Of a DNA stretch of 64,000 nucleotides, positions 1-6,973 are shown in pieces. The notes beneath the pieces were generated by a model. The model worked only from the letters and a program-made list of their open reading frames with translations, had not been told where the DNA came from and made no database searches. This DNA comes from a virus, in the IMG/VR virus record IMGVR_UViG_3300042923_000569, positions 293,874-357,873 of that record. One strand, 5' to 3'. Both the position numbers and the translations under genes were made by a program. Each line of letters starts with the position of its first letter. Position 1 is the first letter of the stretch.

Positions 1-78
1 CATTACTTCAGACAGATTGTTGTTCGCAATCCCATCCAAAATTTTTCTAAGGATTTTAATGTTTTCTTCCGATGACAT
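1..78 (-). CDS. Hypothetical protein, N-terminal 26 codons only
   Basis: An open frame starts at ATG (78-76) and runs off the window edge. The residues seen begin MSSEENIKILRKILDG. An AGGA ribosome site sits 8-9 bases upstream of the ATG. The visible part looks like an amphipathic helix. No function can be given. Confidence 0.6.
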   Translation of the reverse strand, partial: MSSEENIKILRKILDGIANNNLSEVM

Positions 79-147
79 ATTTATTCCTAAATTAAAAGGC
101 TGAAATCTTTTCTATACGGTCATCCAGACACAGCCTAAAAAGCAACA

Positions 148-239
148 TGGCTGCTGGGGGATCGAACCCCACCGTTTTTCATAGCAGGAAAAAAGTTTTT
201 ATGTTTGCTGTAAGATTTCGATATTGCTTCGTGCAGCGA
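148..239 (-). tRNA. Degenerate tRNA-like gene with insert-like segment and no D arm
   Basis: The 3' part is a good tRNA half: anticodon arm TTTTC-CTGCTAT-GAAAA (apparent anticodon GCT), T arm TGGGG-TTCGATC-CCCCA and acceptor strand GCAGCCA. A 5' strand TCGCTGC would pair with 6 of 7 acceptor bases. Between them there is no D arm. Instead there is a segment ending ACAGCAAACATAAAAACT that resembles the inserts in the Lys, Glu and Arg tRNA genes of this window. It could be a decayed interrupted tRNA or an unusual functional one. Confidence 0.4.
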
Positions 240-345
240 CAAGGATTTGAACCTACGTGATATTAAGAGAAACCTTCTCTACTTAATTCATTACCAGTGA
301 TCGATTTACTAATGAATCGCGTCAATCACCATCCCGCTAAACTTA
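240..345 (-). other. tRNA-like leader of unclear identity
   Basis: It lies directly downstream of an extended -10 promoter (351-380). It contains a T-arm-like stretch (AGGTTCAAATCCT) and a strong hairpin ATTAAG..GAGAA/TTCTC..TTAAT, but I could not build a full cloverleaf. It may be a decayed tRNA or part of a tRNA precursor. Confidence 0.3.
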
Positions 346-350
346 CTTAT

Positions 351-380
351 ATTATACCACAATTTTTTCTACCGTTTCAT
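351..380 (-). promoter_or_regulatory. Sigma-70 extended -10 promoter for the 148-345 tRNA-like unit
   Basis: ATGAAA (380-375), 18-base spacer ending TGG, then TATAAT (356-351). The TGGTATAAT extended -10 and the spacer length recur at seven other places. It overlaps the stop end of the upstream gene. Confidence 0.7.
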
Positions 381-1053
381 ATTTTTTCAAAGTATTTCGA
401 AAAGATACACCATCACCTGTATAACTTTGTGGAAGTAATGGATTTTGAGTATTGTTCATATCATCAATCATAATAGGAACAAATGAAATACGAACAAATG
501 TACGGACTTTGTTAGTACTTTCAACTGGACGACGATGAAGTACATAAGGATCTAAACAATAAAGTACATTCTCTTTGCATACACGAACTTCTTCAGAAAT
601 ATTATCCTGTAAGAAGTAATTAACATTGTGTACTTTAGGATAAAAGTCATCAGGGAACTTAACAGAAACATTGGTGTATTCTGTTGGAATACGATTAGAC
701 CAAATATAATTTTGTTCAGGTACATGTGAGACTTTAGTACTGAAACCATCTACATGCCATTCATCATCTGTTACTGATTTAACGTAACCATGTCGAACGG
801 TAATATAACAGTACTTTTTATCTACATTAACTACATTCTGTTGATGAGTTAATGCTTCAATTAGTAATGATTTCATCCATTGTAGTTCATCAGGAATATG
901 AAGAGTTTCACCATCTTCACTGATACACATACGTAAAATATACTGAGTACCATAAGGACATTTAACTTCAATCTTAGATAACTCAATTGGTTCAACATTG
1001 TTCTCAAATTCTGCTACAGAAACTAAACGCTTTGCACGATCAATGATACGCAT
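352..1053 (-). CDS. 2OG-Fe(II) oxygenase-like protein
   Basis: The 233-residue protein starts at ATG after an AGAGG ribosome site. It shows the spaced metal motif of the double-stranded beta-helix dioxygenases: HVD near residues 100-102, a distal His in YVLHRRP near 172, and an Arg in TFVRISF near 186 in the usual 2-oxoglutarate-binding position. Such enzymes hydroxylate proteins, small molecules or bases; the substrate here is unknown. It is followed by the promoter that drives the tRNA-like unit. The fold call is from motif spacing only. Confidence 0.55.
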   Translation of the reverse strand: MRIIDRAKRLVSVAEFENNVEPIELSKIEVKCPYGTQYILRMCISEDGETLHIPDELQWMKSLLIEALTHQQNVVNVDKKYCYITVRHGYVKSVTDDEWHVDGFSTKVSHVPEQNYIWSNRIPTEYTNVSVKFPDDFYPKVHNVNYFLQDNISEEVRVCKENVLYCLDPYVLHRRPVESTNKVRTFVRISFVPIMIDDMNNTQNPLLPQSYTGDGVSFRNTLKKYETVEKIVV

Positions 1054-1064
1054 GTGTACCTCTC

Positions 1065-1088
1065 AATTAAAAAAGGGCATAAGCCCTT
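1065..1088 (-). terminator. Intrinsic terminator
   Basis: AAGGGC-TTAT-GCCCTT stem followed by a T run and the recurring TTTTAATTGAGA tail, directly after the stop of the membrane protein gene and before the next ribosome site. Confidence 0.8.
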
Positions 1089-1557
1089 AGTCTAATACTA
1101 CTTCTTCAGTTTCTTTACGTTTAGCTGGTGCAGTAGTTGCAGCAGTAACATCAGTACTGGTAGTTTCTAGACTTTGTTCAAGTTTAACTACACGCTTGAA
1201 CGTTTTGATCTTTGGTTTAAAGCAAGACCATTCATTACTGTTATTTGCACCGTACTTAGCAAGATTCGCATATGCATAGTACTTATTACCTGTCCAAATC
1301 TCACCAGCTTTCTTACCGGTTTCTTTGTCATTAAAAGATAAAGATTTCTCAAGACGATCAACCGTCAAAAGACCAGCTTCAAGCTTATCAATTAGAAGGT
1401 TGATTTTAGTATCAGCTTCTTCATTGTAAATCATTGAGGACATTAGGAATTGTGCAACTTTCAGACGGTTGGTTCCCATAGCAGCCGTTACAACCAACAT
1501 GTAGATAACAAAACATGCAAGAGCACTAGCAACACCATAAAGAATATAAAGACCCAT
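1087..1557 (-). CDS. Hypothetical membrane-anchored protein
   Basis: 156 residues. Residues 3-25 form one hydrophobic segment (LYILYGVASALACFVIYML). A soluble charged domain of about 110 residues follows, then a low-complexity Thr/Ala-rich tail. No family recognised. It sits between a coiled-coil gene and the oxygenase-like gene and ends on a terminator. One membrane segment and a cytoplasmic body are inferred. Confidence 0.75.
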   Translation of the reverse strand: MGLYILYGVASALACFVIYMLVVTAAMGTNRLKVAQFLMSSMIYNEEADTKINLLIDKLEAGLLTVDRLEKSLSFNDKETGKKAGEIWTGNKYYAYANLAKYGANNSNEWSCFKPKIKTFKRVVKLEQSLETTSTDVTAATTAPAKRKETEEVVLD

Positions 1558-1569
1558 TTAAAACTCCGA

Positions 1570-1812
1570 TTAAGACGAAATAATTTCGGTGATAACCTTT
1601 TCTTTGAGTTCGTTGAATTTTAATTCAAGACCACGAATCTCATAGATAAGACCCCATTTTAATTTAGAAACATTCGCTAGATGCTTTGTTTCATCCTTTG
1701 ATTTACCTTCTTTACTTTCAAGTACTGCCCATTCATCCGTTGCAAGCTGAAGCTGCCCTTTCAGAAGTTTAATACGTTTGTGAAGGTTCTTAAGATCAGT
1801 TGCACTTTTCAT
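1570..1812 (-). CDS. Small coiled-coil protein
   Basis: 80 residues, highly charged and helical, with leucine repeats (LHKRIKLLKGQLQLA, IRGLELKFNELKEK) typical of a coiled coil. No enzymatic motif. It ends 13 bases before the membrane protein gene, so they are probably co-transcribed. Confidence 0.7.
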   Translation of the reverse strand: MKSATDLKNLHKRIKLLKGQLQLATDEWAVLESKEGKSKDETKHLANVSKLKWGLIYEIRGLELKFNELKEKVITEIISS

Positions 1813-1835
1813 GATAACAGTCCCGTTTCTAACTT

Positions 1836-1866
1836 AAAAGATACCGCCAACGTAGTTGACGGTATT
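1836..1866 (-). terminator. Probable terminator
   Basis: Hairpin TACCGTCAAC..GTTGGCGGTA followed by TCTTTT, just after the stop at 1893. Confidence 0.6.
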
Positions 1867-1892
1867 TGGTAATTCAAACTTTAAAGTTTAAT

Positions 1893-2141
1893 TTACTTAG
1901 TATGACGTGGTTTTGGAGCTACGCCACGAAGTTCTGCAAGCTCAGCCTGCAACTTCTTCTTCCAATCAAGAAGATGTGCGTAGCAGATCTTTGGCTTATC
2001 GCTGTTAGCGAATGGAGCAAGCTGCTCGTTTGCCTGAGCGATCTGGAACTTGATGTAGTTCTCAGTACGCATTGTTTCCAGACGAGCGATTTCAGCTTCT
2101 AGTTCTTCATTGCTCATTTCAACGATGGTGTTCTTAGCCAT
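1893..2141 (-). CDS. Small helical hypothetical protein
   Basis: 82 residues from ATG at 2141. An in-frame upstream codon exists, but this start gives the natural MAKNTIVEMSNEELEAEIARL beginning. Charged helix at the N terminus and a basic C terminus (PKPRHTK). It has its own consensus-like promoter 90 bases upstream. No function assigned. Confidence 0.65.
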   Translation of the reverse strand: MAKNTIVEMSNEELEAEIARLETMRTENYIKFQIAQANEQLAPFANSDKPKICYAHLLDWKKKLQAELAELRGVAPKPRHTK

Positions 2142-2230
2142 ATCTTTATAATACCTTTTAAATAAATGCTTCAAATAGTAACTCCAACACGAAGTTACCG
2201 GAAATACGATTTACATCCGTCGATGTGAAT

Positions 2231-2259
2231 ATGATACGAGATTTCTTATTAGGAGTCAA
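2231..2259 (-). promoter_or_regulatory. Sigma-70-type promoter
   Basis: TTGACT (2259-2254), 17-base spacer, TATCAT (2236-2231). It points at the 1893-2141 gene. Confidence 0.65.
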
Positions 2260-2282
2260 GTACAATTTTCAAAGTTTAATTC

Positions 2283-2759
2283 TTAATCTTGAAGTAAACC
2301 GTAATCATAGATGATTAGTTCATCATCTTTGATTCCGATATTATGACTCTCTACGTCATAAAGGATATTCGAAATATCTTCACGTGTCAAGCCACTTTTT
2401 AAAATCTTTTTTGCAAATTCTCTGAAGTGAGGATGAATAGAATTTAAGTACTTTTCATCTTCAGTCGCAGAATACAAGCGATGCATCATTTCGTCCAACT
2501 CATCCAGATCATAATCATTAGGATGGTCAGTAATACTAATCACTCGTTCCATCACTATACGCGTTTCTGAACTCATGTCAACAAAAATCTTACACAGAGG
2601 AAGTTTATCGCCATATTCCTTGAAAGTGGTTAGCTCGTTATGACACTGCTTAACACCCCAGGAATCTATGAAATCCATATTCTGTGCAATCTTGATTACC
2701 ATATCATCATTGATTGCATATACTATACGTGTAGATCCAGAAGCAATATAATTGAACAT
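2283..2759 (-). CDS. Protein kinase-like / phosphotransferase-fold protein
   Basis: 158 residues with the layout of a very small kinase fold. There is a glycine loop (ASGSTRIVY, residues 6-14), an ATP-lysine strand MVIKIA near 20-25, a hinge-like MERVISIT near 90-97, and near the C terminus ESHNIGIKDDELIIYDYGLL. The latter resembles the catalytic N and DFG-type metal site (HN..., DYG). The length is about half that of a typical kinase. It could phosphorylate host proteins or small molecules, or be a pseudokinase. Assignment is from motifs only. Confidence 0.5.
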   Translation of the reverse strand: MFNYIASGSTRIVYAINDDMVIKIAQNMDFIDSWGVKQCHNELTTFKEYGDKLPLCKIFVDMSSETRIVMERVISITDHPNDYDLDELDEMMHRLYSATEDEKYLNSIHPHFREFAKKILKSGLTREDISNILYDVESHNIGIKDDELIIYDYGLLQD

Positions 2760-2786
2760 TATATCCCTTAATTTTCATCATCTTAA

Positions 2787-2815
2787 TTAAAATTTGAGGG
2801 GCTGTCAAGCCCCTC
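2787..2815 (-). terminator. Strong intrinsic terminator
   Basis: GAGGGGC-TTGACA-GCCCCTC stem followed by AAATTTT and the TTTTAATTAAGA tail. It ends the adhesin transcript. Confidence 0.85.
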
Positions 2816-2827
2816 GTGGTATTTATT

Positions 2828-4189
2828 TTACCACTCTACACCGACACCAGCACCCCAAAGTACTTCGGACTGTGTGTTGGTACTGACCGTCACTTTCGTG
2901 GTTACAGCTTGGTTTACACGAGAACTGAAGCCTACTGCCACAGCCTGTTCACCATCATAACCACCTACGCCTGCACCCAGCATGAAATTACCATCGCGGG
3001 TTACCTGGGGAATGTTCGCCATAGCACCGGCACCGGCAATACCTGCACTTGCAAGTTTACGGTTATCGCCCATACGTTTATCAATATCAGAGAAACGTTT
3101 GTTATTTTTGTAATCGCTGTTGTTCATGCGATCTTCAACTTTACCAATACGCTGAGTGTTACTGGTGATACGTTCGTCATGATCAACCAGAGTACTGTCA
3201 TTGTTATCGATACGTTTACTTAACACAGCATCAGCACTTTTACGCGACGATGTTTCAGCAGTTACTGAGCGTTGTACAGAAGATACCGCAGCGGTACGTT
3301 CAGTACTTTCATCGTTGATCTGTTGTGCCAATGCTTTATCTGCGTTACCACGAGTAGTGGATTCAGACTGTAATGCATTATCCTGACGTTGTTGATCTTT
3401 CAGGAAGGTATTATTATCTACCTTAGTACTGATAACAACGTTTTGCTGGTCATCCGTAATACGCTGTTCAGCTTTGTTTTTGTCGATATTGCTTTGCAGC
3501 ATTTTATCGCCAGAAACACGCTCGGATTTTTCAACAATAAGTGCATTACTATTGTCCTGTCCCAGCCGAACACCAATATCAGCAGTGTTTTGTGCATTGA
3601 TCGCATTGTTGTTGGCATTCTGACCAATTTCAATTGCAGTCTGTGCATTATTACCTGCGTTGATTGCATTGTTATTTGCATTATGTGCCAGGTCTTTTGC
3701 TTCTTCAACACCGGCTTGTGCAGTGATTGCCTTGTTATCGGCTGCCTGACCAATTTCAATTGCAGTTTGTGCATTGGTCATTGCATTGTTAGCGGTGTTT
3801 TGTGCATCGCTGGCTTTATTAAAAGCGTTATGACCGATGTTTTTTGCTTCTTCAACACCTGTCTGACGTTCACTGATTTCTTTCTGAAGTGCATTGTCCT
3901 GACGTTGTTGATCAACCTGGAAAACGCTCTTATCAAGTTTATCTTTTTGGAGGTTTGAAACTTGATATTCTAAATTCTTCCCGGCGGCTTCATTGTACTT
4001 AGTTTGAATTTCTTTCCACTGAGTTTGTTCTTCTTTCCATGCACGATCTTTCTCAGCGAGAAGGTTCGCATCTTGTACTTTATCGTAAGCAGTGGGAGTT
4101 TTTACACAACCACAACTTGGATCAATTGAAGTAGCATGTGCAGAAACTGAACATGCAACAATCGCCATTGCAATCAATGTCTTTTTCAT
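2828..4189 (-). CDS. YadA-type trimeric autotransporter adhesin-like protein
   Basis: 453 residues from ATG at 4189, chosen because it opens on a clear signal peptide (MKKTLIAMAIVACSVSAHA). A coiled stalk follows, made of repeated Asn/Ala heptads (NAQTAIEIGQ occurs twice, with many NNNAINA units and repeated QQRQDNALQ). The C-terminal ~75 residues form a YadA-like beta-barrel anchor that ends in an aromatic residue (GAGVGVEW). These proteins trimerise in the outer membrane of Gram-negative bacteria, so the product is predicted to alter the host surface. It is an isolated transcription unit with its own promoter (4230-4258) and a strong terminator, which suggests independent acquisition. The head domain is small or absent. 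Confidence 0.85.
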   Translation of the reverse strand: MKKTLIAMAIVACSVSAHATSIDPSCGCVKTPTAYDKVQDANLLAEKDRAWKEEQTQWKEIQTKYNEAAGKNLEYQVSNLQKDKLDKSVFQVDQQRQDNALQKEISERQTGVEEAKNIGHNAFNKASDAQNTANNAMTNAQTAIEIGQAADNKAITAQAGVEEAKDLAHNANNNAINAGNNAQTAIEIGQNANNNAINAQNTADIGVRLGQDNSNALIVEKSERVSGDKMLQSNIDKNKAEQRITDDQQNVVISTKVDNNTFLKDQQRQDNALQSESTTRGNADKALAQQINDESTERTAAVSSVQRSVTAETSSRKSADAVLSKRIDNNDSTLVDHDERITSNTQRIGKVEDRMNNSDYKNNKRFSDIDKRMGDNRKLASAGIAGAGAMANIPQVTRDGNFMLGAGVGGYDGEQAVAVGFSSRVNQAVTTKVTVSTNTQSEVLWGAGVGVEW

Positions 4190-4229
4190 TTTTATTACCC
4201 TGGTGTGCCGCCACATTTGGCGTGAGGTA

Positions 4230-4258
4230 ATAATACCGTGTCGAAACATTTCGGTCAA
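4230..4258 (-). promoter_or_regulatory. Sigma-70 promoter of the adhesin gene
   Basis: TTGACC (4258-4253), 17-base spacer, TATTAT (4235-4230). The expected start of transcription is about 35 bases before the ATG at 4189. Confidence 0.75.
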
Positions 4259-4316
4259 CACATTTTTTAATATAATTCAAAGAAAACTTAACCCAAATTT
4301 ACATTAAAAAAGATAT

Positions 4317-4404
4317 TGGTGGGAATAGTCGGACTCGAACCGACACGCCATCTCTGGCGGGGGATTTTGAATCCCCTGCGTGCTACCAATTTCGCCATAT
4401 TCCC
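4317..4404 (-). tRNA. tRNA-Leu (CAA)
   Basis: Acceptor GGGAATA/TATTCCC, Leu-type D arm, anticodon arm GGGGA-TTCAAAA-TCCCC (anticodon CAA), long variable arm, T loop TTCGAGT and encoded CCA. A canonical type-II tRNA reading UUG. Confidence 0.92.
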
Positions 4405-4407
4405 AGA

Positions 4408-4432
4408 TAAGCCCTTCAGATGAAGGGCTAAG
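4408..4432 (-). terminator. Hairpin between the membrane gene and tRNA-Leu
   Basis: AGCCCTTCA..TGAAGGGCT stem with only a short T-rich tail. It may be a weak terminator or a tRNA-precursor processing stem. Confidence 0.45.
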
Positions 4433-4438
4433 AAGTAC

Positions 4439-4798
4439 TTATACTGACTTGTAAGAAATTACATGAATCCGATCACTAGCAATTGGAATACCAGTGTGGT
4501 CAGTAATATACTCAGCAAGAGTTAGGAGTACTTTATTACTATCTACTGTATATAAATGTAATTTAGCCGTGAATGTTTCACCTGGATTAGTGTAGAATTC
4601 ATAAACTACTTCTACATTACTGTTCTTTTGTCCAGTGGCAGATGCATAAATCTGGTCTGGTGTTTGGTGTACTTTCTTAATAGGAACAGCCCAAGCAATT
4701 AGACAGAACATACCAGCAAAGATACCTACTGCCATGTTGCCAAGAGAAAATGCTACAATTGCAACTGCAAGAAAGAATACTTCAAAAAAATGTTTCAT
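4439..4798 (-). CDS. Hypothetical inner-membrane protein
   Basis: 119 residues. The first ~42 residues are almost continuously hydrophobic (two short membrane segments around FFLAVAIVAFSLGN and MAVGIFAGMFCLIAW). A soluble domain of ~75 residues follows. No family recognised. It lies in a row with the acidic protein gene at 4808. Confidence 0.75.
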   Translation of the reverse strand: MKHFFEVFFLAVAIVAFSLGNMAVGIFAGMFCLIAWAVPIKKVHQTPDQIYASATGQKNSNVEVVYEFYTNPGETFTAKLHLYTVDSNKVLLTLAEYITDHTGIPIASDRIHVISYKSV

Positions 4799-4807
4799 TG
4801 TTAATCC

Positions 4808-5242
4808 TTAAAATCCAGTTACTTTGAATTCACGACTTTCTTCGTCGAAGTATAGTACTTCACCAATAGAAGCTGATGCCGCTGATGAATGGTCAGTTGT
4901 TGCATCACTTTCACCTTCTACCGATACACGGATACCATCGATAACAAAGGTCATATTATAACCATTAACTACTAGTTCATTTTCAACAGTAGTTTCAGAG
5001 TTTGATTCTTCATCATCATTTTCGTCTTCATCCCAATGATCATCCCAATCATCGTTCTCACTTATACGCCAGATGTTTGCTCGAAGGAAAGAAAGAATTT
5101 CTTCAATGCTTTCTGATTTTTCAGGTACAATTTTTACATTAAAGTGTTTATAAGTATATGCATCTGCATCTCCGTGCATAAACTTTAATGCAATTACAAG
5201 AACGTTTTTCTTTGGTTCTACAGGAATTAGTTTAATAGACAA
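4808..5242 (-). CDS. Acidic hypothetical protein, TTG start
   Basis: 144 residues if it starts at TTG 5242, preceded by AAGGG eight bases upstream; a longer frame would overlap the upstream gene by over 100 bases. The middle is a long acidic linker (DDWDDHWDEDENDDEE) between two beta-rich parts. Such linkers are common in phage proteins that bind host partners, but no function can be assigned. Confidence 0.6.
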   Translation of the reverse strand: MSIKLIPVEPKKNVLVIALKFMHGDADAYTYKHFNVKIVPEKSESIEEILSFLRANIWRISENDDWDDHWDEDENDDEESNSETTVENELVVNGYNMTFVIDGIRVSVEGESDATTDHSSAASASIGEVLYFDEESREFKVTGF

Positions 5243-5252
5243 TTTGTAACCC

Positions 5253-5501
5253 TTATTCTTCAGTTTGTTCTGGCATATTATGGTATTTGAAATTACCATG
5301 TTTATCTTTTGCCGTGTAACGATCATAAGTTCCTGGATAGGATGACTTAATTGATTGTTCACGTGCGACCGCAGGGTTAATAAAAGTTACATCAGTTTTA
5401 ATGTAATCTTTAAATTCTTTTTTCTTTTGTTCAAAAAGAACAGCAGTACTTTCAATGAAGTTATAAAACTTCATAGTAAGGTTTAATAGGTAATTAAACA
5501 T
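5253..5501 (-). CDS. Small basic hypothetical protein
   Basis: 82 residues from ATG 5501 (MFNYLLNLTMKFYNF). Upstream in-frame codons lie inside the tRNA-Lys gene and are not used. The N-terminal ~20 residues are hydrophobic, the rest charged. It starts 20 bases after the 3' end of tRNA-Lys, so processing of the tRNA may shape its mRNA. Confidence 0.65.
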   Translation of the reverse strand: MFNYLLNLTMKFYNFIESTAVLFEQKKKEFKDYIKTDVTFINPAVAREQSIKSSYPGTYDRYTAKDKHGNFKYHNMPEQTEE

Positions 5502-5517
5502 ATAATCCTCTGTAATT

Positions 5518-5640
5518 GGCGGCGAGTACTGGATTCGAACCAGTGACCAGGACATTAAAAGTGTATGAGTTATGGTTGCTGCGGGAATCCAATCAGGATT
5601 CCTTGGGTTCTACCTGCTCTACCAACTGAGCTAACTCGCC
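5518..5640 (-). tRNA. tRNA-Lys (TTT) interrupted by a 48-base insert in the anticodon stem
   Basis: Exon 1 (5640-5613) has acceptor GGCGAGT, D arm GCTC..GAGC and bases 26-28 (AGG). Exon 2 (5564-5521) starts ACA-CTTTTAA-TGTCC, followed by a perfect T arm and acceptor ACTCGCC; G73 and CCA are encoded (5518-5520). Joining the exons gives a perfect stem GGACA/TGTCC and loop CTTTTAA with anticodon TTT. The insert (5565-5612) lies between positions 28 and 29. It must be removed for a normal tRNA, or the gene is inactive. Confidence 0.8.
5565..5612 (-). other. 48-base insert within tRNA-Lys
   Basis: Contains hairpin GGAATCC-TGATT-GGATTCC followed by CGCAGCAACCATAACT. Same position and same plan as the inserts at 7864-7902 and 27293-27337. 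Too short for a group I or II intron. Confidence 0.7.
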
Positions 5641-5647
5641 TATATTT

Positions 5648-6004
5648 TTAACGAATAAGTACTAAAGTATTATTTTTAGCCAGCTCATTCACATCATAAT
5701 TATCAAGTAGTTGATCAAGTGATTCAACTAAGATAATTGGATTTTCGGTACTTTCGCTTACATCAACCAAGCTTTCTTTAATTTCCAAGAAATCTTGTAC
5801 ATATGGTTCACTGATAACACTATTATACTCAGATGCATAATAAGTTACAGTTTTGTTGACACGCAAATTAAGTAATGTTCCTACAAAATCATGAATATCA
5901 TTTGGTTTACCAATTAAAGTAAACTTCATACCAAGATCTTTTTTAGAACAAATATCAGATGCAATATCTTGATATGCATGTTCTGCCATTTTAATATTTA
6001 ACAT
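5648..6004 (-). CDS. Hypothetical protein
   Basis: 118 residues, mixed alpha/beta. It begins MLNIKMAEHAYQDIASDICSK and ends in a strand-rich part (NPIILVESLDQLLDNYDV, NNTLVLIR). No recognised motif. It is 8 bases downstream of the cREC gene stop and belongs to that run of genes. Confidence 0.7.
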   Translation of the reverse strand: MLNIKMAEHAYQDIASDICSKKDLGMKFTLIGKPNDIHDFVGTLLNLRVNKTVTYYASEYNSVISEPYVQDFLEIKESLVDVSESTENPIILVESLDQLLDNYDVNELAKNNTLVLIR

Positions 6005-6012
6005 TGTTATCC

Positions 6013-6372
6013 TTAGCTACGATTAGGTCGTGAATTTTTAATTAACTCAATGCCTGCATCAGTACATTTTTTAATATTCTGTTCGTACAGATTATCAACA
6101 ACATCGGTATCTGAACTGTGAAGATAAATCTGTTTCAGATTAGGAAACAGACCCCGCTTAAAGCGATATGTCATCATCGTTAGAATCTGACCACCAGTAC
6201 GCCCACCTGAACCAGACAAGAAATTATCCAAATGAACAACTTCGATTTCTGAAGCATTATCAAAGATAAAATTCTTTGCTTCCCACCACTCTTTCAACCA
6301 AACAATACCGTCTGATTGTTCAGCACTAAGGTGATTAGCTGGATTCCGAATATCATCTACATAGACTTTCAT
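6013..6372 (-). CDS. Cyclic-phosphate processing receiver-domain (cREC) protein, copy 1
   Basis: 119 residues with the cREC pattern: N-terminal MKVYVDDIRNP (acidic pair), an Asp in VVHLDNF near residue 48, and QIYLHSSD near 86. cREC proteins are receiver-like domains predicted to act with RNA-repair and cyclic-phosphate enzymes. The gene overlaps the next copy by 4 bases (ATGA). The two are about half identical, so this is a tandem duplication. Presence in a phage with interrupted tRNAs suggests, but does not show, a role in RNA end processing. Confidence 0.65.
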   Translation of the reverse strand: MKVYVDDIRNPANHLSAEQSDGIVWLKEWWEAKNFIFDNASEIEVVHLDNFLSGSGGRTGGQILTMMTYRFKRGLFPNLKQIYLHSSDTDVVDNLYEQNIKKCTDAGIELIKNSRPNRS

Positions 6373-6734
6373 TCGTGATTCTCCAGGCTATTAGCAATCA
6401 GTTCGATTCCAACTGCTTTTAGTAATTCAAAACAATTATCGAACATCATGTTAACCAAATCAGCATCAGATGAATGAAGATAAATCTGCTTGAGCTTAGG
6501 CCAAGTACTACCATCTCCCCACATCCAATCACCAGCAACCATATAAAACAGATCCTGACCAGTAAGTTCAGGTTCATCCATATAGTTATCGAAATGGATC
6601 ACTTCGATTTCAGCGGCATTTGCAATCAGGAAACTTCTTGATTCCCACCATTCTTTCAGCCAAACAATACCTTCTGACTGTTCAGGGGTAAGATGATTAA
6701 CCGGATTGCGAATATCATCAATAAAGACTTTCAT
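6369..6734 (-). CDS. Cyclic-phosphate processing receiver-domain (cREC) protein, copy 2
   Basis: 121 residues, closely related to the next gene: MKVFIDDIRNPVNHLTPEQS, VIHFDNY near residue 49 and QIYLHSSDADLV near 86 are all conserved. The middle loop differs (DEPELTGQDLFYMVAGDWMWG against a Gly-rich loop in the other copy), so substrate or partner may differ. Overlaps neighbours on both sides by 4 bases, hence translationally coupled. Confidence 0.65.
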   Translation of the reverse strand: MKVFIDDIRNPVNHLTPEQSEGIVWLKEWWESRSFLIANAAEIEVIHFDNYMDEPELTGQDLFYMVAGDWMWGDGSTWPKLKQIYLHSSDADLVNMMFDNCFELLKAVGIELIANSLENHE

Positions 6735-6973
6735 TGACTTTCCTTAATAACTTTTTGAAATGCTCGTATCTGCCTAATAATAACACAAACCGAATCATAT
6801 TCATCAATTGCTCCGGTATTAACCAGTACTTCAATTGAATCAAGAAGTTTTTCATCTTCTTCATTGATGTTGATTGATTTACTTAGTTTATTAAGTATCA
6901 ATAACGAACGATGAACAAAATGTAAATTATTCGAGCCAGGTTCACTGAAGATAGTTAGAAGATTATTGTCCAT
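6731..6973 (-). CDS. Small helical hypothetical protein
   Basis: 80 residues, mostly helical (HFVHRSLLILNKLSKSI, VCVIIRQIRAFQKVIKE). Overlaps the cREC gene by 4 bases. No motif recognised. Confidence 0.65.
   Translation of the reverse strand: MDNNLLTIFSEPGSNNLHFVHRSLLILNKLSKSININEEDEKLLDSIEVLVNTGAIDEYDSVCVIIRQIRAFQKVIKESQ

Noticed and set aside
3389-3958. 189-codon open frame on the plus strand
   Set aside because: It is the mirror of the repetitive adhesin stalk; no ribosome site, Cys-rich artefactual composition.
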